Positions 16,485-24,639 of a stretch of DNA of 64,000 bases are shown piece by piece. Made by a program: the position numbers and the translations under genes. Position 1 is the first letter of the stretch. The number at the start of each line of letters is the position of its first letter. Source of the DNA: Bog-473 sp963744935 (GTDB lineage Bacteria; Actinomycetota; Acidimicrobiia; Acidimicrobiales; RAAP-2); NCBI GenBank assembly GCA_963744935.1, contig CAVUVM010000004.1:310001-374000 (forward strand), given 5' to 3'. The notes below the pieces were generated by a model, which saw only the letters and a list, made by a program, of their open reading frames with translations, ran no database searches and had not been told where the DNA came from.

Positions 16485-17155
16485 CGGATCGGTGTTGGGG
16501 CGGGAGCCGTGAACATGTCAAGGCAGTCTTCGAGACCGGTGATGTCGATGTCGTTGCGGCGATGGTGCTCCCAGCCCTGGCGGCTCATGCGGAAGCGGAT
16601 CGTACGTCCGGCGCCGTCCCGGCGCGGACCGCGTGCCTCACCGTTCTCCTCGTAACCCACCGCGCGCGAGGTTGCGAGGGACGACGCGTTGTCCTCGAAG
16701 GCGCCGCTGAGGGCCTCTTCGGCGCCCAGCCCGGCGAAGGCCAAGTGCAAGGCCGCCTCGCGCATCTCGCGCCCGAGCCCTTTGCCCTGGTGGGCCAGGC
16801 CGAGCCACGACCCGGTCTCGACCGCACGTACGGCGCCGAATTGCTTGGCGCTCAGCTCCTGGACACCCACCGGCCGGCCCTCGACGAACACCGCGCCGGT
16901 GAAGGCCCAGTCATCGGGACTCCAGCTCGCCCGCTGTCTCCACCAGAACTGGGCGGCCTGCCGGGCCCGCGCACTGGGCTCGGCCTCGGTCCAGGACACG
17001 AAGAAAGGCATGGTGCCCGGCTCGTGAATGCCCCCGTCGATGATCTCGATGAGGGCGCCGAACTCCTCCTCGCGGGGCAACCGCAGCTCCAAGCGCGGCG
17101 TGCTGACCGACAGGCCGAAGAGAGGCCAGAAGGTCTCTTGCCCCACCCCGGTCAA
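16481..17155 (-). CDS. GNAT family N-acetyltransferase (RimJ/RimL-like)
   Basis: The 224-residue protein has STPRLELRLPREEEFGALIEII, the standard RimJ/L N-terminus, and the acetyl-CoA loop LGLAHQGKGLGREMREAALHLAF, then GAFEDNASSLATSRAVGYEENGE as the C-terminal signature. It would acetylate the amino group of a protein or small molecule; the substrate is not evident. It overlaps the mutase gene upstream by 4 bp and the membrane glycosyltransferase start by 4 bp, so all may be co-transcribed although functionally unrelated. Confidence 0.85.
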   Translation of the reverse strand: MTGVGQETFWPLFGLSVSTPRLELRLPREEEFGALIEIIDGGIHEPGTMPFFVSWTEAEPSARARQAAQFWWRQRASWSPDDWAFTGAVFVEGRPVGVQELSAKQFGAVRAVETGSWLGLAHQGKGLGREMREAALHLAFAGLGAEEALSGAFEDNASSLATSRAVGYEENGEARGPRRDGAGRTIRFRMSRQGWEHHRRNDIDITGLEDCLDMFTAPAPTPIR

Positions 17156-18759
17156 CCGCCGGGCTGGTAGACGCCGAATTCACCCCGCAGCACGTCAGAC
17201 ACCTCGCCGAGCGTGGCCATCGCCTTGAGCGCTGCTTTCATCGGCACCAGCAAGTTGCCGTCCCCCTTGGCAGTCGCGGCGACGTCGCCGAGGGCGCGGT
17301 CCACGGCGGCCTGGTCGCGTTCGGCTCGCACGGCTCGCGTGCGGTCGATCTGGATCTGCTGGAGTCTGATGTCGATCGGGAACACCTCGCTCGGCTCCGC
17401 CTCGGCGTCAGTGAAGCGGTTGACGCCGACGACGATCTTCTCCCCGTCGTCGACGGCCTTCGCGAAGCTGTACGCGGCCGCCTCGATCTCGTCTTGCATG
17501 AACCTGGCCTCGATGGCGGCGACTGCACCGCCAAGGTCGTCGATGCGATCGAGGTAGGCCACGGCCGCGGCCTCCACCTCATCGGTCAGCGATTCGACGA
17601 AATACGAACCCGCCAGCGGATCGACGGTGTCGGCGATACCGGACTCGAACCCGACGATTTGCTGGGTGCGCAGGGCGATCTTGGCGGCCCGGGTGGTCGG
17701 GAGCCCGAGGGCCTCGTCGAAGCCGTTGGTGTGCAGGCTCTGGGTGCCACCGAGCGCGGCAGCCAGGCTCTGGACCGTAACGCGCACGATGTTGTTCTCG
17801 GGCTGCTGAGCGGTCAATGTCGAGCCGCCGGTCTGGGTGTGGAAGCGCAGCATCTTTGATCGCTCGTCCTTGGCGCCGAAGCGCTCGGACATGATGCGCG
17901 CCCACATCCGCCGTGCCGCGCGGTACTTGGCGATCTCTTCGAACAGATTGTTGTGTGCGTTCCAGAAGAAGGACAGGCGAGGCGCGAACGCGTCGACGTC
18001 CATGCCAGCTGCGAGGGCCGCCTCCACATAGGCGATGCCGTTCGCCAAGGTGAACGCGATCTCCTGCACGGCCGTTGAGCCGGCCTCGCGGATGTGGTAC
18101 CCCGAAATGGAGATGGTGTTCCAGTTGGGCAAGTTGGCCGAGCAGTAGCCGAAGGTGTCGACGATGAGGCGCATGGAGGGCCGGGGCGGATAGATATAGG
18201 TGCCCCGGGCGATGTACTCCTTCAAGATGTCGTTCTGGATGGTGCCGCGGATCTTCTCGCCCGGAACTCCCTGCTCCTCAGCGACCAATTGGTAGAGCAA
18301 CAGCAAGATGGCACCGGTGGCGTTGATGGTCATGGACGTCGTCACCGTGTCCATGGGGAGATCGGCCATCAGCAGGCGCATGTCGGCCAGTGAGTCGATG
18401 GCCACGCCGACCTTTCCCACTTCACCCTCGGCCCGCGGGTGATCGGAGTCGTAGCCCATCTGCGTCGGCAGGTCGAAGGCGCACGAGAGTCCCGTCTGCC
18501 CGGCGTCGAGCAGGAACTTGAAGCGCTCGTTCGTGGCCTCGGCCGAGCCGAAACCGGCGTACTGGCGCATGGTCCAGAGCTTCGAGCGGTACATCTGCGG
18601 GTGGACACCGCGGGTGTAGGGGTACGAGCCCGGCTCGCCCAGCTGGGTGTCTGGATCCCAGCCGCCGAGGTCAACGGCACGGTAGACGGGTTTGATGTCG
18701 ATACCGGAGTCAGTGCTGCGCCCAGGGCTGTCCTGCGGGTCCTGCTTGTCTGGTGTCAC
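17152..18759 (-). CDS. Adenosylcobalamin-dependent acyl-CoA mutase, large (catalytic) subunit without B12 domain
   Basis: The 535-residue protein is the catalytic barrel of the methylmalonyl-CoA mutase family: TRGVHPQMYRSKLWTMRQYAGF, GQTGLSCAFDLPTQMGYDSD, GTIQNDILKEYIARGTYIYP, PNWNTISISGYHIREAGSTA and HTQTGGSTLTAQQPENN. The C-terminal cobalamin-binding DXHXXG domain of fused mutases is absent, so a separate small subunit must supply B12. None was found in this window. Substrate may be methylmalonyl-, isobutyryl-, 2-hydroxyisobutyryl- or ethylmalonyl-CoA; the FDLPTQMGYDSD sequence differs from the DLPTHRGYDSD form of classical MCM. A cobalamin adenosyltransferase lies 8 kb away. Confidence 0.9.
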   Translation of the reverse strand: MTPDKQDPQDSPGRSTDSGIDIKPVYRAVDLGGWDPDTQLGEPGSYPYTRGVHPQMYRSKLWTMRQYAGFGSAEATNERFKFLLDAGQTGLSCAFDLPTQMGYDSDHPRAEGEVGKVGVAIDSLADMRLLMADLPMDTVTTSMTINATGAILLLLYQLVAEEQGVPGEKIRGTIQNDILKEYIARGTYIYPPRPSMRLIVDTFGYCSANLPNWNTISISGYHIREAGSTAVQEIAFTLANGIAYVEAALAAGMDVDAFAPRLSFFWNAHNNLFEEIAKYRAARRMWARIMSERFGAKDERSKMLRFHTQTGGSTLTAQQPENNIVRVTVQSLAAALGGTQSLHTNGFDEALGLPTTRAAKIALRTQQIVGFESGIADTVDPLAGSYFVESLTDEVEAAAVAYLDRIDDLGGAVAAIEARFMQDEIEAAAYSFAKAVDDGEKIVVGVNRFTDAEAEPSEVFPIDIRLQQIQIDRTRAVRAERDQAAVDRALGDVAATAKGDGNLLVPMKAALKAMATLGEVSDVLRGEFGVYQPGG

Positions 18760-18839
18760 GCCCCCCAGGCTACGAAGATTCCGGACGGCCGGGCGAACAG
18801 TGGCCCTGCAGGCACGGGCCGACCCGGCAGACTACGGGC

Positions 18840-19292
18840 GTGGACGACGCCAACGGCCCTGTGTTCTCGCACTTCGGGATCTGCGTGAGCGACCTCGAGC
18901 GGTCGCTGCGCTTCTACTGCGACGCGCTCGGGTTCGAGCGGGCGGAGTCCCACGAGATCGGGCCGGAGTTCGCCCGGCTCATGGATCTGTCCGACGTCTC
19001 GGTCACCTCGCAGTTCATTCGCCGCGGGCCGACCGCTATTGAGCTCCTGGCGTTCCATGAGCCTGCACCCTTCGGCCCGCGTGAGCGGCGGGCCGTCAAC
19101 CAGTTGGGCCTGACCCACCTGTCCTTCCGGGTGCGCGACGTCGCGGGCACGGTGGCTCGGATCGTGGAGCTCGGTGGTGCGGTGGTCGAGCCCAGCCGAA
19201 CCACCATCGACCTGGGCGGGACGGCACTCGAGTTCGTCTACTGCACGGACCCCGATGGGGTGCGGGTGGAGCTGATGGACCTCGGCGGCTGA
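18840..19292 (+). CDS. VOC family protein (glyoxalase/methylmalonyl-CoA epimerase-like)
   Basis: The 150-residue protein has two beta-alpha-beta-beta-beta modules: FSHFGICVSDLERSLRFYCDALGF and LTHLSFRVRDVAGTVARIVELGG. Metal ligands are plausible at the first His and the terminal Glu of VRVELMDLGG. It begins 80 bp from and divergent to the mutase gene, so a role as methylmalonyl-CoA epimerase is attractive, but the sequence alone supports only the VOC superfamily. The GTG at 18840 was chosen because the fold starts there. Its 3' end overlaps the convergent CtaG-like gene by 55 bp. Confidence 0.8.
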   Translation: MDDANGPVFSHFGICVSDLERSLRFYCDALGFERAESHEIGPEFARLMDLSDVSVTSQFIRRGPTAIELLAFHEPAPFGPRERRAVNQLGLTHLSFRVRDVAGTVARIVELGGAVVEPSRTTIDLGGTALEFVYCTDPDGVRVELMDLGG

Positions 19293-20200
19293 TCGGGCAC
19301 GGGCCCCAGCGCTTGCTCCTCGGCGAGCTGCTGGGCGTCGAGCTCACGGTCGACGCGCACGGCCTTGCGCTCGTCCATGTGCATCCAGCGCAGCGCCACG
19401 GGGATCATGGGCCAGAGCATGAGAGTGTCGCCGACGACCCACATGAGGTCGCCGCCGACGTGGAGGTCGGTGACCAAAGAGGGGCCCCAGGTGCGGTGGA
19501 GGGCGAAGTAGGCGGGGAAGATCTCGTGGCTCTCCCCCGCGAGCGAGAGCCCGGTGAAGGTGTCGATGGGGATGGCCAGGAACAGATAGAAGAACTGCAA
19601 AGCCGGGTGGAGGCGATAGCGGTTGGGGTCGTCGCCGAAGACCTGGCGCCAAAAGAGGTAGCCCACGACCAAAAAGGCCAAGTGCTCGGCGTTGTGGATG
19701 CTCTCGTGCTCGAGGGTCAGGTTGTACCAACTGGTCAGGTGCGACAGCGGGATCAACACGGCGTAGAGGCAAAAGGCCACGACGGGGTACCCGAAGAAGT
19801 TGGCCACCCTCGAGCGCAGGGCCTCGGTGACGACGAGATGGGCGGTCCCCGTCGTCGCGCGCCAGGTGAGCTGCAAGGGCGAGGCGATGGCGTAGAGGGG
19901 AGCCGCCACCATGATCAAGATCAGATGCTGGACCATATGGTCCCAGAACAGCTCGCCGTCGTAGACCCCGATGAAGCTGAAGATGGCCACCGCCGTCGCC
20001 GCGTTGGCGCCGATCCACGCGGCAGTCTTGCGGTTCGACCAGGGGTGGCGCGGGTGCAGCGCGTTATTGCGCCGGACCCCCCAGAGGTAGAGGGCGATCG
20101 CCACGACAATCATGGCGACGGGGACGAAGTCGAACTGGGTGGAGAAGAACTGGTGCCCAGCCAGGGGAGGGAGTCCGACGTCGGCGAGCGCGGCGATCAC
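19238..20200 (-). CDS. Cytochrome c oxidase assembly protein, CtaG (caa3) family
   Basis: The 320-residue protein has about seven hydrophobic spans and the family pattern YDGELFWDHMVQHLILIMVAAPL, ALRSRVANFFGYPVV, LEHESIHNAEHLAFLVVGYLFW, and GDDPNRYRLHPALQFFYLFLAIP. Several conserved His residues in the membrane (HMVQH, HNAEH) are expected copper or heme ligands. The family aids CuA/CuB insertion into heme-copper oxidases or acts in copper transport. No oxidase subunit lies in the window. The hydrophilic C-terminal tail overlaps antisense to the VOC gene. Confidence 0.85.
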   Translation of the reverse strand: MIAALADVGLPPLAGHQFFSTQFDFVPVAMIVVAIALYLWGVRRNNALHPRHPWSNRKTAAWIGANAATAVAIFSFIGVYDGELFWDHMVQHLILIMVAAPLYAIASPLQLTWRATTGTAHLVVTEALRSRVANFFGYPVVAFCLYAVLIPLSHLTSWYNLTLEHESIHNAEHLAFLVVGYLFWRQVFGDDPNRYRLHPALQFFYLFLAIPIDTFTGLSLAGESHEIFPAYFALHRTWGPSLVTDLHVGGDLMWVVGDTLMLWPMIPVALRWMHMDERKAVRVDRELDAQQLAEEQALGPVPDQPPRSISSTRTPSGSVQ

Positions 20201-20221
20201 CGCGCGACGCTACCGCCAGGC

Positions 20222-21229
20222 TTAGCCGTGTTGCCAGATGCGCTGGGAGATCCCCCGCTTGCCGAAGAGCGAGGCGGCATCGAGGCGGGCTACCTCCTCG
20301 TCGCTCATCTGCCACCCAAGTGCCCCCGCGTTCTGTTCCGCCTGAGAGCGGTTCTTGGCCCCCGGGATGGGCACCGCGCCTTTGGCGATCAGCCAGGCCA
20401 GCGCCACCTGGCTGGGCGTGCGGCCCTCGTGGGCTTCACCGATGCGTTGCAGCTCGGCCACGATGGCGTCGACCTGCTCCATCGGATGGGCCGAGAAGGT
20501 CCGCTTGCCCGGCGGAGGGTTGGCCGCCGTGTACTTGCCGGTTAGGCGGCCCTGCCCGATCGGCGAGTACGCCAGCGGAGCGACGCCGAGCTCGTGACAG
20601 ACGTCGAGCAGTCCGACCCTCATCGGCATCGCGCGCAACAGCGAGAACTCGATCTGGTTGCTGGCCAACCGCAGGCCGCGCTTGCGCAGCGCGGCATCCA
20701 TGGCGCGTGTCTCCTTGGCCGAGTAGTTCGACACGCCGACCGCCTTCACTACGCCCTCGGCCTGGGCGCCGGCGAGCGCGTCGGCCAGCGCGTCGTGTGA
20801 GCGCAGCGAGACGGGACCGTGGATCTGGTACAGGTCGATGGTGTCGACACCGAGCCGCTCGCGGGATTGGCGGGCTGCCGACAGGAGCGCCGCGTGGACG
20901 TTGAGCTTCCACGGCGACGGCATGAACTTCGTGGCGATCACGACGCGTTGGCGCGCGCTCGGGTCCGCCGCCAGGAGGCGCCCGATGATGCGCTCGCTCT
21001 CGCCCCGCCCGTAGACCTCGGCGGTGTCGAAGAGGACGACCCCGGCCTCGATGCTCGCATCCCATGCGTCCCGGATCGTGGACTCGGTCAGCGTGCTGTC
21101 ATAGCCCCCCATCCCCCACGTGCCCTTGTCACCCCACGCCCATGTGCCAACGCCAAGCGGCGGGATGCTGACGTCGGAACCCGCCAGCGCGATGCGGTCG
21201 CTGGCCTGTGGTGCCGCCGTCTCGCTCAT
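20222..21229 (-). CDS. Aldo/keto reductase
   Basis: The 335-residue TIM-barrel reductase has IPPLGVGTWAWGDK, GVVLFDTAEVYGRGESE with the catalytic Asp and Tyr, VVIATKFMPSPW with Lys, VDTIDLYQIHGP with His, VGVSNYS, and IPIPGAKNRSQAEQN near the NADPH site. All catalytic residues are present. Substrate is unknown. ATG at 21229 overlaps the stop of the upstream hydrolase gene (ATGA), so translation is probably coupled. A longer open frame to 21277 is not needed for the fold. Confidence 0.9.
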   Translation of the reverse strand: MSETAAPQASDRIALAGSDVSIPPLGVGTWAWGDKGTWGMGGYDSTLTESTIRDAWDASIEAGVVLFDTAEVYGRGESERIIGRLLAADPSARQRVVIATKFMPSPWKLNVHAALLSAARQSRERLGVDTIDLYQIHGPVSLRSHDALADALAGAQAEGVVKAVGVSNYSAKETRAMDAALRKRGLRLASNQIEFSLLRAMPMRVGLLDVCHELGVAPLAYSPIGQGRLTGKYTAANPPPGKRTFSAHPMEQVDAIVAELQRIGEAHEGRTPSQVALAWLIAKGAVPIPGAKNRSQAEQNAGALGWQMSDEEVARLDAASLFGKRGISQRIWQHG

Positions 21230-22086
21230 TGCGAGACGCACGTCGCGACGAGGTGGGTCTCGATCGCTCCGTGCCATTCCTCTGGGTGCGTCACCTGCGG
21301 GGAGTGGTATGCGCCCTCAATGACGGTCAGGCGTCCATCGGCCACCTCGGCCGCCAGCGCGGGGGCCTGCCCGACCAGCGGGTGGTCGTGCTCACCGACG
21401 ACGACGGTGGTCGCGGACGTGATCGAGGGCAGCCGGCTGCGCAGCGAGCCGTCTCCGTCGGGTATCTCGGTCCACAGCTCCATGCCGAGGCCCTTGACGG
21501 CATAGGCGTCCATCCCGGCGAAGATCGCGTCCTTCTGCTGCTGCCATGCCGGCGGGACGGCCGCCGCGATCAGATCGTCCTCGGGTCCGCCCATGCTGAG
21601 GGTGGAGGGCATGCCGCGGGCAGGGTCGAACGCGGCGATGTAGTCGCGCACCATGGTGCGGATCTGCTCGTCGTCGGGCTGGAACGACCACGCGCTCGTG
21701 TCCATCAAGATCAGCGAGTGCACCAGGTCGGGACGCTGCACCACCATGGTCATGACGACGCGGCCCCCCATGGAGTGCCCGAGGAGGTCCACGGGGCCGC
21801 CGCCCACCGCCTCGAGGAACGCGGCCAGGTCACGGGACAGCTGCTCGATGCTGTAGCCCTCGAGCGTCCCCGTCTTCGTGGAGTGCCCGTGGCCGCGCTG
21901 GTCCAGCACGACGACGCGGCGTCGTTCGGCCAGTGCGTCGACCTGAAGCGCGAAGTCGTGCGAGGAGCCCGTGTAGCCGTGGACGAGCACCAGCGTGGGC
22001 GTGCCCGGCGGGCTCGTGCCGTGCTCCGACCACGCCAGCTCGACGCCGTTGACTCGGATCGATTGGGATGCGGTGGTCTGGGTCAT
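21226..22086 (-). CDS. Alpha/beta hydrolase
   Basis: The 286-residue protein has LVLVHGYTGSSHDF, the oxyanion and strand region, LDQRGHGHST, and the nucleophile elbow LLGHSMGGRVVM, with Ser in GHSMG. The acid is probably in VVVGEHDHPLVG and the His is in IEGAYHSPQVTHP. A cap domain of helices lies between. This pattern is common to esterases, C-C hydrolases and bromoperoxidase-like proteins. The reaction cannot be told. It is co-directional with the aldo/keto reductase. Confidence 0.88.
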   Translation of the reverse strand: MTQTTASQSIRVNGVELAWSEHGTSPPGTPTLVLVHGYTGSSHDFALQVDALAERRRVVVLDQRGHGHSTKTGTLEGYSIEQLSRDLAAFLEAVGGGPVDLLGHSMGGRVVMTMVVQRPDLVHSLILMDTSAWSFQPDDEQIRTMVRDYIAAFDPARGMPSTLSMGGPEDDLIAAAVPPAWQQQKDAIFAGMDAYAVKGLGMELWTEIPDGDGSLRSRLPSITSATTVVVGEHDHPLVGQAPALAAEVADGRLTVIEGAYHSPQVTHPEEWHGAIETHLVATCVSQ

Positions 22087-22159
22087 CCCCTTTGTCTAGC
22101 TGCTGGCGCCCCTGGCCCGCAGGGGCGAGGTGCACGGCTTCCACGACCAGAGCGCCGGG

Positions 22160-22579
22160 CTACTCGGACTCGACCGAGAGCTGTTGCACGGCCGAAGCAG
22201 GGGCGGGCGATGTCTCGGTTTGTGTCGTTGCTTGCGACGCCCCAGGCGTGGCCGTGACGTTGGTGCACGCGCTGCGCTCCGTTCCACGCCGCGACCGCCG
22301 CGGTGGCCGCGTCACCGGAGAGCGGCTGGGGAAGATCGTCAACGATGACCGCCGGGCGCCATGTCACCGAGTCGATGTGTCGGCCCGTCGCCGTGATGAC
22401 GAGGGATCCGCTGGCGCTCTCCGGCGGCGAGTGTCATAGAACGCGAAATTGCCCAGCCCGTAGTCGACGTAGGCCGAACCGAGGTAGCCGCCGCCGAGCA
22501 GCACGGGAGGCCCGGGCGGCGATGCCGGCGCGACCTCGGGCGCGGGGCGTGTGAGCAGGTCGGTCGGGGACGTGCGCAC
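22160..22579 (-). pseudogene. CapA-family (poly-gamma-glutamate synthesis) C-terminal remnant with frameshifts
   Basis: Only the C-terminus is recognisable. In one frame, from a GTG at 22579, it reads LGGGYLGSAYVDYGLGNFAF, the end of the metallophosphatase-like CapA domain. After about 22433 the frame changes to VTWRPAVIVDDLPQPLSG, and near 22285 it changes again to ACTNVTATP and a Ser/Thr/Glu tail ending at the TAG at 22160-22162. The N-terminal two-thirds of the usual 350-400 residues are missing. There is a stop just upstream and nothing homologous before the moeB gene. It is a truncated, frameshifted relic, or a region of indel errors. Confidence 0.65.
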
Positions 22580-22590
22580 ACCCTAGACAC

Positions 22591-22619
22591 GGCCCTTGCC
22601 GTGCGGCCGCACGAGGGCC
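22591..22619. terminator. Long palindromic hairpin downstream of the rhodanese-MoeB gene
   Basis: CGTGCGGCCGCACG (22600-22613) is a perfect 14-bp palindrome. The flanks GGCCCT (22591-22596) and AGGGCC (22614-22619) can also pair, giving a strong hairpin about 50 bp past the moeB stop on the minus strand. There is no T-run. A Rho-independent-like or processing role is possible but not shown. Confidence 0.45.
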
Positions 22620-22668
22620 GCGCCGCTACGTTCGGCTCAGGTTCGGCGCCGGCAACAAGAAACGGTGC

Positions 22669-23832
22669 TCAGTGCCGGTGGGGCATGCAGAGTTCGTCGT
22701 ACTCCGCGATGACGATCTCGCCGGCGTCGGGACCGCACGCCGGGCACGCGGGGTCACGGCGGACCTTGAACGTGCGGAACGACTCCTCGAGCGCGTCGTA
22801 GGCCAACAGACGGCCGATCAGCGGATCGCCCAGACCGAGCAGTACCTTGATCGTCTCGATCGCCTGGATCGACCCGATGATGCCGGGCAGCACGCCGAGC
22901 ACGCCGGCCTCCGCGCACGAAGGCGCCAGCTCGGCCGGCGGCGGCTCAGGGATGAGGCACCGGTAGCACGGACCGTTGTAGGGATCGAACACCGTGACCT
23001 GGCCCTCGAAGCGGAAGATGGACCCGTGGATCACGGGGATCCGCTTGAGGAGCGACGCGTCGTTCACGAGGTACCGGGTCGGGAAGTTGTCCGTCCCGTC
23101 GACGATGGCGTCGTAGCCGTCGATGATGTCCAAGATGTTGTCGGCTCCCAGCCGGACGTCGTAGGTTACGACGTTGACGTCTGGGTTCAGCGCGGTGAGC
23201 GTCTTCTTGGCCGAGTCGACCTTGCGGTCCCCCACCCGGTCGATGTTGTGCAGGATCTGGCGCTGCAGGTTGGATTCGTCGACGACGTCCATGTCGATGA
23301 TGCCAAGGGTGCCCACGCCCGCAGCGGCCAGGTAGAGGGCCGCCGGGGATCCGAGGCCGCCGGCCCCGAGCAGCAGCACCTTCGAGCCGAGCAGCTTCAG
23401 CTGGCCGGTCTCGCCCACTTCGGGCAACAGCAGATGGCGCTGGTAGCGGTTGCGCTGAGCCGGGCTGAGGGTCTCGGGAGCCGCCCACGGGCGACCGTCG
23501 TCCTTCCACCGGTTGAACCCTCCGACGAGCGACTGCACGTCGCCGTAGCCCAGTTCGCCCATCGTCTTGGCGGCGAAGGCCGAGCGGACGCCCCCGGCGC
23601 AGTACACGACGATGGGACCCGCCTTGTCGGGAAGCTTGCCCTCCACCTGGAACTCGAGGTGGCCCCGCGGCAGGTGGACGGCGTTGGGGATGGCACCCTG
23701 CTCGTACTCGTCCGGCTCGCGAACGTCGAGGAAGGTGACCCCGCCGCCCTCGAGCAACGCCTGGGCGTCGGCCTGCTCCACCTCGCGTATAGACGCCTTC
23801 GCCTCGTTGAGAAGGTCTCGGGGAGTGGCCAC
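22669..23832 (-). CDS. moeB: Rhodanese-MoeB/ThiF fusion (sulfur-carrier adenylyltransferase)
   Basis: The 387-residue protein begins with a rhodanese domain (about 1-118) containing FLDVREPDEYEQGAIPNAVHL and the active cysteine Cys78 in VVYCAGGVRS. An E1-like ThiF/MoeB domain follows: LLLGAGGLGSPAALYLAAAGVG, DESNLQRQILH, DGTDNFPTRYLVND, and zinc pairs CYRC and CPAC. Such proteins adenylate and sulfurate small sulfur carriers (MoaD, ThiS, CysO). In the best-known fusions (MoeZ/MOCS3) the rhodanese is C-terminal, whereas here it is N-terminal. GTG at 23832 was chosen for the GGAGG five bases upstream and the domain start. No carrier gene lies adjacent. Confidence 0.85.
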   Translation of the reverse strand: MATPRDLLNEAKASIREVEQADAQALLEGGGVTFLDVREPDEYEQGAIPNAVHLPRGHLEFQVEGKLPDKAGPIVVYCAGGVRSAFAAKTMGELGYGDVQSLVGGFNRWKDDGRPWAAPETLSPAQRNRYQRHLLLPEVGETGQLKLLGSKVLLLGAGGLGSPAALYLAAAGVGTLGIIDMDVVDESNLQRQILHNIDRVGDRKVDSAKKTLTALNPDVNVVTYDVRLGADNILDIIDGYDAIVDGTDNFPTRYLVNDASLLKRIPVIHGSIFRFEGQVTVFDPYNGPCYRCLIPEPPPAELAPSCAEAGVLGVLPGIIGSIQAIETIKVLLGLGDPLIGRLLAYDALEESFRTFKVRRDPACPACGPDAGEIVIAEYDELCMPHRH

Positions 23833-23986
23833 TTCTACCTCCGTGTCGCGCCGGGCCGCCCGTACGGCCTGCATCAGACCGTGAAACACTACCAGCGGGG
23901 TCAACATTCCCTTTTGCGACGGTGCCAGCGGGCACACGGTCCGCCGGAACGGGTCGCCGGCGGCATGGGGCGCCAAACTCCCGTTC

Positions 23987-24597
23987 ATGGAGCTGGGCGA
24001 GGCAATCCGACGCCGCGCCATGGTCAGGAGCTTTTCCCCGAGCATGTCGACGCAACGTCGTCAGCCGCCTCTTCGTACGGCGCGTTGCGCTCGCCAACAG
24101 CCGGGAACACTGGTGGCACAGCCTGGGTGCGTGCTTGGGGGCCCGGAGCAGACCGAGACCTATTGGGCGGCGGCGACCGACGAGGACTGGCGCTCCCGCA
24201 ACCCCGAGCCGCTCCGAGGGGCTTGCGGCGGGCCCCGTGGTGCTGCTTGGCGTACGCCTTCCCCGAGCCTACGTCAGGCGCTACGGGGAACCCGATAAGG
24301 CTGGCTCGGGGCTCGGTGTCGGTGCCGACGAAGTGGCCCGTGCCCTACTGGATCGGGGACGCCGCATTCGGGGTGATGACGGTCCTGCTCGGAGCGGTCG
24401 ATGCGGGGCTGGGTGCGTGCATTCTGGGCGCGTTCCGGGGTGAAACCGCCCTCGCCGAGTGCCTCGGGGTCCCGGACGGGTGGCGACTGTTCGGCGCTGT
24501 CGCACTCGGTCGACCCGACGGGCGCGATTACCGGTCGCGCTCGCTGGACCGTGTCCGACCGGCGGCGGCCTCGCGGATTCACCGGGCGCGCTGGTGA
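23987..24597 (+). pseudogene. Nitroreductase-family gene with about six frameshifts
   Basis: A nitroreductase-like protein can be rebuilt only by switching frames. MELGEAIRRRAMVRSFS starts at 23987, then come short stretches in other frames: ALRSPTAGNTGGTAW, GPEQTETYWAAATDEDWR, VRLPRAYVRRYGEPDKAG, and finally WPVPYWIGDAAFGVMTVLLG with LGVPDGWRLFGAVALGRPDG. These blocks line up in the correct order for the FMN-binding nitroreductase family of about 200 residues. The protein blocks look well conserved between the shifts, with few obvious substitutions. The gene cannot make one product as read. Start has no neighbour in operon; the region between 23833 and 23986 holds only upstream DNA. Confidence 0.7.
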
Positions 24598-24639
24598 CGA
24601 CGGCTGTCCACAAAGAGTGGGTTCCGCTGCGTCAGCGGG

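Noticed and set aside
24577..24597. Shared GGATTCACCGGGCGCG with 63547-63562 as a possible attachment site
   Set aside because: One 16-mer repeat is expected by chance in 64 kb of GC-rich DNA; no integrase, tRNA or boundary gene is near.
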